Made by a program: the position numbers and the translations under genes. A stretch of DNA of 5,514 nucleotides from Neptuniibacter sp. (lineage in GTDB: Bacteria > Pseudomonadota > Gammaproteobacteria > Pseudomonadales > Balneatricaceae), in NCBI GenBank assembly GCA_030149405.1, contig JASBRM010000120.1, positions 1 to 5,514 of the forward strand, read 5' to 3'. Of the stretch, positions 3,811 through 5,514 are shown in pieces (the first letter of the stretch is position 1; each line of letters begins with the position of its first letter). The notes beneath the pieces are model-generated. The model was given only the letters and a program-made list of their open reading frames with translations, was not told the DNA's origin and did no database searches.

Positions 3811-5514
3811 GCGTGCATCTTCAGCAGCAGGTAGTAGTTCAGTGCAGACGGAGCAATCTCAGATTCAAACCGCGGAGCCCGGTGTTAACTGGAGTTCATC
3901 TCCAGATGGCCATTTCAATGAGGCGTACGCTGACCTGAATACACCCCGTAGCCATTGGGAATACCTGCTTAACAGCATCGATGCTTTAGGCCCAACCGGG
4001 CTTAAAGATCGCCACACTAAAGCATCCCGTATTCTGAGGGATGATGGTGCGACTTATAACCTGACGGTTGATCCTCTCAACGCCAAGATCTGGGAACTTG
4101 ACCCTATTCCAATGTTGATCCCCAGTGATGACTGGGGAGGGATCGAATCAGGATTGGTTGAACGTGCAGAACTGCTCAACCTCATCCTGAAAGATATCTA
4201 TGGACCAAGGGAACTGATTCGACAGTCAATCATTCCCCCTGAGATCATTTATGCACACCCTGGTTTTTTGAGACAGTGTCAGGGAATTACACTACCCTGC
4301 GATCATCAACTGACTCTGCATGCAGCCGACATGGTGCGAGGGCCGGATGGCCGGATCGTAATTATTGGCGACAGAACTCAGGCACCCAGTGGCGCCGGAT
4401 ATGCGCTGGAGAACAGAACGGTTCTGTCGCGCGTAATGCCGAGCATCTTCCGTGATAGCCAAGTTCACAGGCTGGCCCTGTTCTTCCAAACCTTGCGAAA
4501 TACTTTGTCGTCTCTGGCAACGGATACAGATGACCCGCAAATAGTTATTCTGACTCCGGGGGCATATAGTGAGACCTACTTCGAACACACATACCTCTCA
4601 AACTATCTCGGTTTTCCACTGGTTCAGGGCAGTGACCTCACCGTCAGAGATGGCCAGGTTTGGCTGAAGTCACTTAATGGCCTGAGCAAAGTTGATGTAA
4701 TTCTGCGCCGTGTTGATGATATTTACTGTGACCCAGTTGAGCTCAAAACAGACTCATTTCTGGGCATCCCAGGCCTGCTGGAAGTCGTTCGTGCCGGTAA
4801 CGTAGTGGTGTCTAACCCAATAGGTTCCGGCATTCTGGAAACTCCTTCACTATTGAAGTATCTACCCCAAATCAGTCAGTTCTTTTTTGGGCGTGATTTA
4901 ACTCTGCCTTCAGTTGATACCTGGTGGTGTGGAGATAAAAACGATCTGGCCTATGTAAAGGCTAATCTTGATGATTTAATCATCAAGCCTGCAATGCGTC
5001 AGATGGATAATCCGAGCGTCTACGGCCACCTGCTCACCAAAGAGAAAAAAGCAGAGGTTCTGGCGAGACTTGAGAAAGCTCCAAATCTTTATGTGGCTCA
5101 AAGCTATATTTCGCCATCATACCTGCCTTCATGGCAGGAAGATCAGCTCCGTTCCAGGCCCTCAATCTTCAGAAGCTTTACGGTCTCCAACCTAACTGCC
5201 GGCCAGAGCACATACTCGGTGATGGCTGGAGGCCTGACCCGCGTTGGTCTCAGCGATACCGATACGGTTGTAACCAATCAGGCGGGTTCTCAAAGCAAGG
5301 ACACCTGGATTCTAGCGTCAGAGCCTGAAAAGCAGATTTCGCTTATTGAAGAACATTCGGGCCTTAAAGATCTCGCCCACGAAAGCAACCTGCCTAGTCG
5401 AGTGGTTGAAAACCTCTTCTGGATGGGACGTTATGCCGAGCGCGCTGAATCAACATTGCGTCTGATCCGTACCATATTTATGCAGCTGAATGGCATTGAG
5501 CCGCTGCCTAAGAA
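3809..5514 (+). CDS. Fused divergent ATP-grasp / alpha-E protein (3' partial)
   Basis: The frame is open from 3809 to the right edge (568 codons and two bases) with no stop. After a Ser/Ala/Gln-rich leader of about 34 residues comes a circularly permuted ATP-grasp domain (about 35-505): DPIPMLIP (98-105), GDRTQAPSGAGYALENR (187-203), ILTPGAYSETYFEH (247-260), LRRVDD (299-304), IIKPAMRQMDNPSVYG (391-406), GGLTRV (474-479) and SKDTW (496-500). An alpha-E domain starts at about 528 with RVVENLFWMGRYAERAEST (531-549) and is cut by the edge; fused family members usually run to roughly 800 residues or more. Key ligands differ from the upstream paralogue: its Glu-Asp-Asn is Gly-Asp-Arg here, and the Gly-Gly-Tyr-Gly loop is Ser-Val-Tyr-Gly, so catalysis may be altered or lost. 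No Shine-Dalgarno precedes ATG 3809. GTG 3842, with a weak AGGT 9 bases upstream, is an alternative start that keeps both domains whole. Confidence 0.9.
   Translation, partial: MRASSAAGSSSVQTEQSQIQTAEPGVNWSSSPDGHFNEAYADLNTPRSHWEYLLNSIDALGPTGLKDRHTKASRILRDDGATYNLTVDPLNAKIWELDPIPMLIPSDDWGGIESGLVERAELLNLILKDIYGPRELIRQSIIPPEIIYAHPGFLRQCQGITLPCDHQLTLHAADMVRGPDGRIVIIGDRTQAPSGAGYALENRTVLSRVMPSIFRDSQVHRLALFFQTLRNTLSSLATDTDDPQIVILTPGAYSETYFEHTYLSNYLGFPLVQGSDLTVRDGQVWLKSLNGLSKVDVILRRVDDIYCDPVELKTDSFLGIPGLLEVVRAGNVVVSNPIGSGILETPSLLKYLPQISQFFFGRDLTLPSVDTWWCGDKNDLAYVKANLDDLIIKPAMRQMDNPSVYGHLLTKEKKAEVLARLEKAPNLYVAQSYISPSYLPSWQEDQLRSRPSIFRSFTVSNLTAGQSTYSVMAGGLTRVGLSDTDTVVTNQAGSQSKDTWILASEPEKQISLIEEHSGLKDLAHESNLPSRVVENLFWMGRYAERAESTLRLIRTIFMQLNGIEPLPK

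Noticed and set aside
4292..4588. Open frame of 98 codons on the minus strand
   Set aside because: It is antisense to the conserved ATP-grasp core of the fusion gene; the plus-strand frame carries all the family motifs.
5131..5328. Open frame of 65 codons on the plus strand in another frame
   Set aside because: The fusion gene reads through this stretch in its own frame with the GGLTRV and SKDTW motifs, so there is no frameshift here.

Overview
The window looks like chromosomal DNA from a gammaproteobacterium, probably a marine one. This rests on moderate GC, protein style and gene content; no RNA gene or taxon marker confirms it. It holds two divergent gene groups separated by a 535-base regulatory region. 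The left group (minus strand, 1-784) is a four-helix MotA/TolQ/ExbB-type channel protein, followed 9 bases later by the first 28 codons of an ExbD/TolR/MotB-like partner that runs off the left edge. Together they would form a small proton-driven inner-membrane motor unit of unknown purpose.

The right group (plus strand, 1320 to the right edge) is a tight cluster of three genes. First is a circularly permuted ATP-grasp protein (484 aa, COG2308 / DUF404-DUF407 type). Second is a stand-alone alpha-E protein (332 aa, DUF403 / COG2307). Third is a fusion of the same two modules, a divergent ATP-grasp domain followed by an alpha-E domain, whose C-terminus lies beyond the right edge. In other bacteria these families are found together with transglutaminase-like proteins and the proteasome-related Anbu peptidase, and have been proposed to make or attach a peptide-like product by amide ligation. 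No reaction is established, and neither of those partners is visible here.

The most interesting part is the region between the groups. It carries a good match to a sigma-54 (RpoN) promoter at 1163-1178, pointing at the ATP-grasp cluster. Two palindromes of the form GCAC-N7-GTGC, the core of NtrC enhancer sites, lie downstream of that promoter, between the predicted transcription start and the first gene, with centres 43 bp apart (about four helical turns). This suggests nitrogen-responsive control of the cluster through unusually placed downstream enhancers. A consensus DnaA box in an inverted repeat lies just upstream of the promoter.

The third gene of the cluster also has an odd start. Its first ATG lacks a Shine-Dalgarno sequence and overlaps a perfect TATAAT, so it may have its own promoter and begin instead at a GTG 33 bases downstream. 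No tRNA, rRNA, CRISPR array or insertion sequence was seen.
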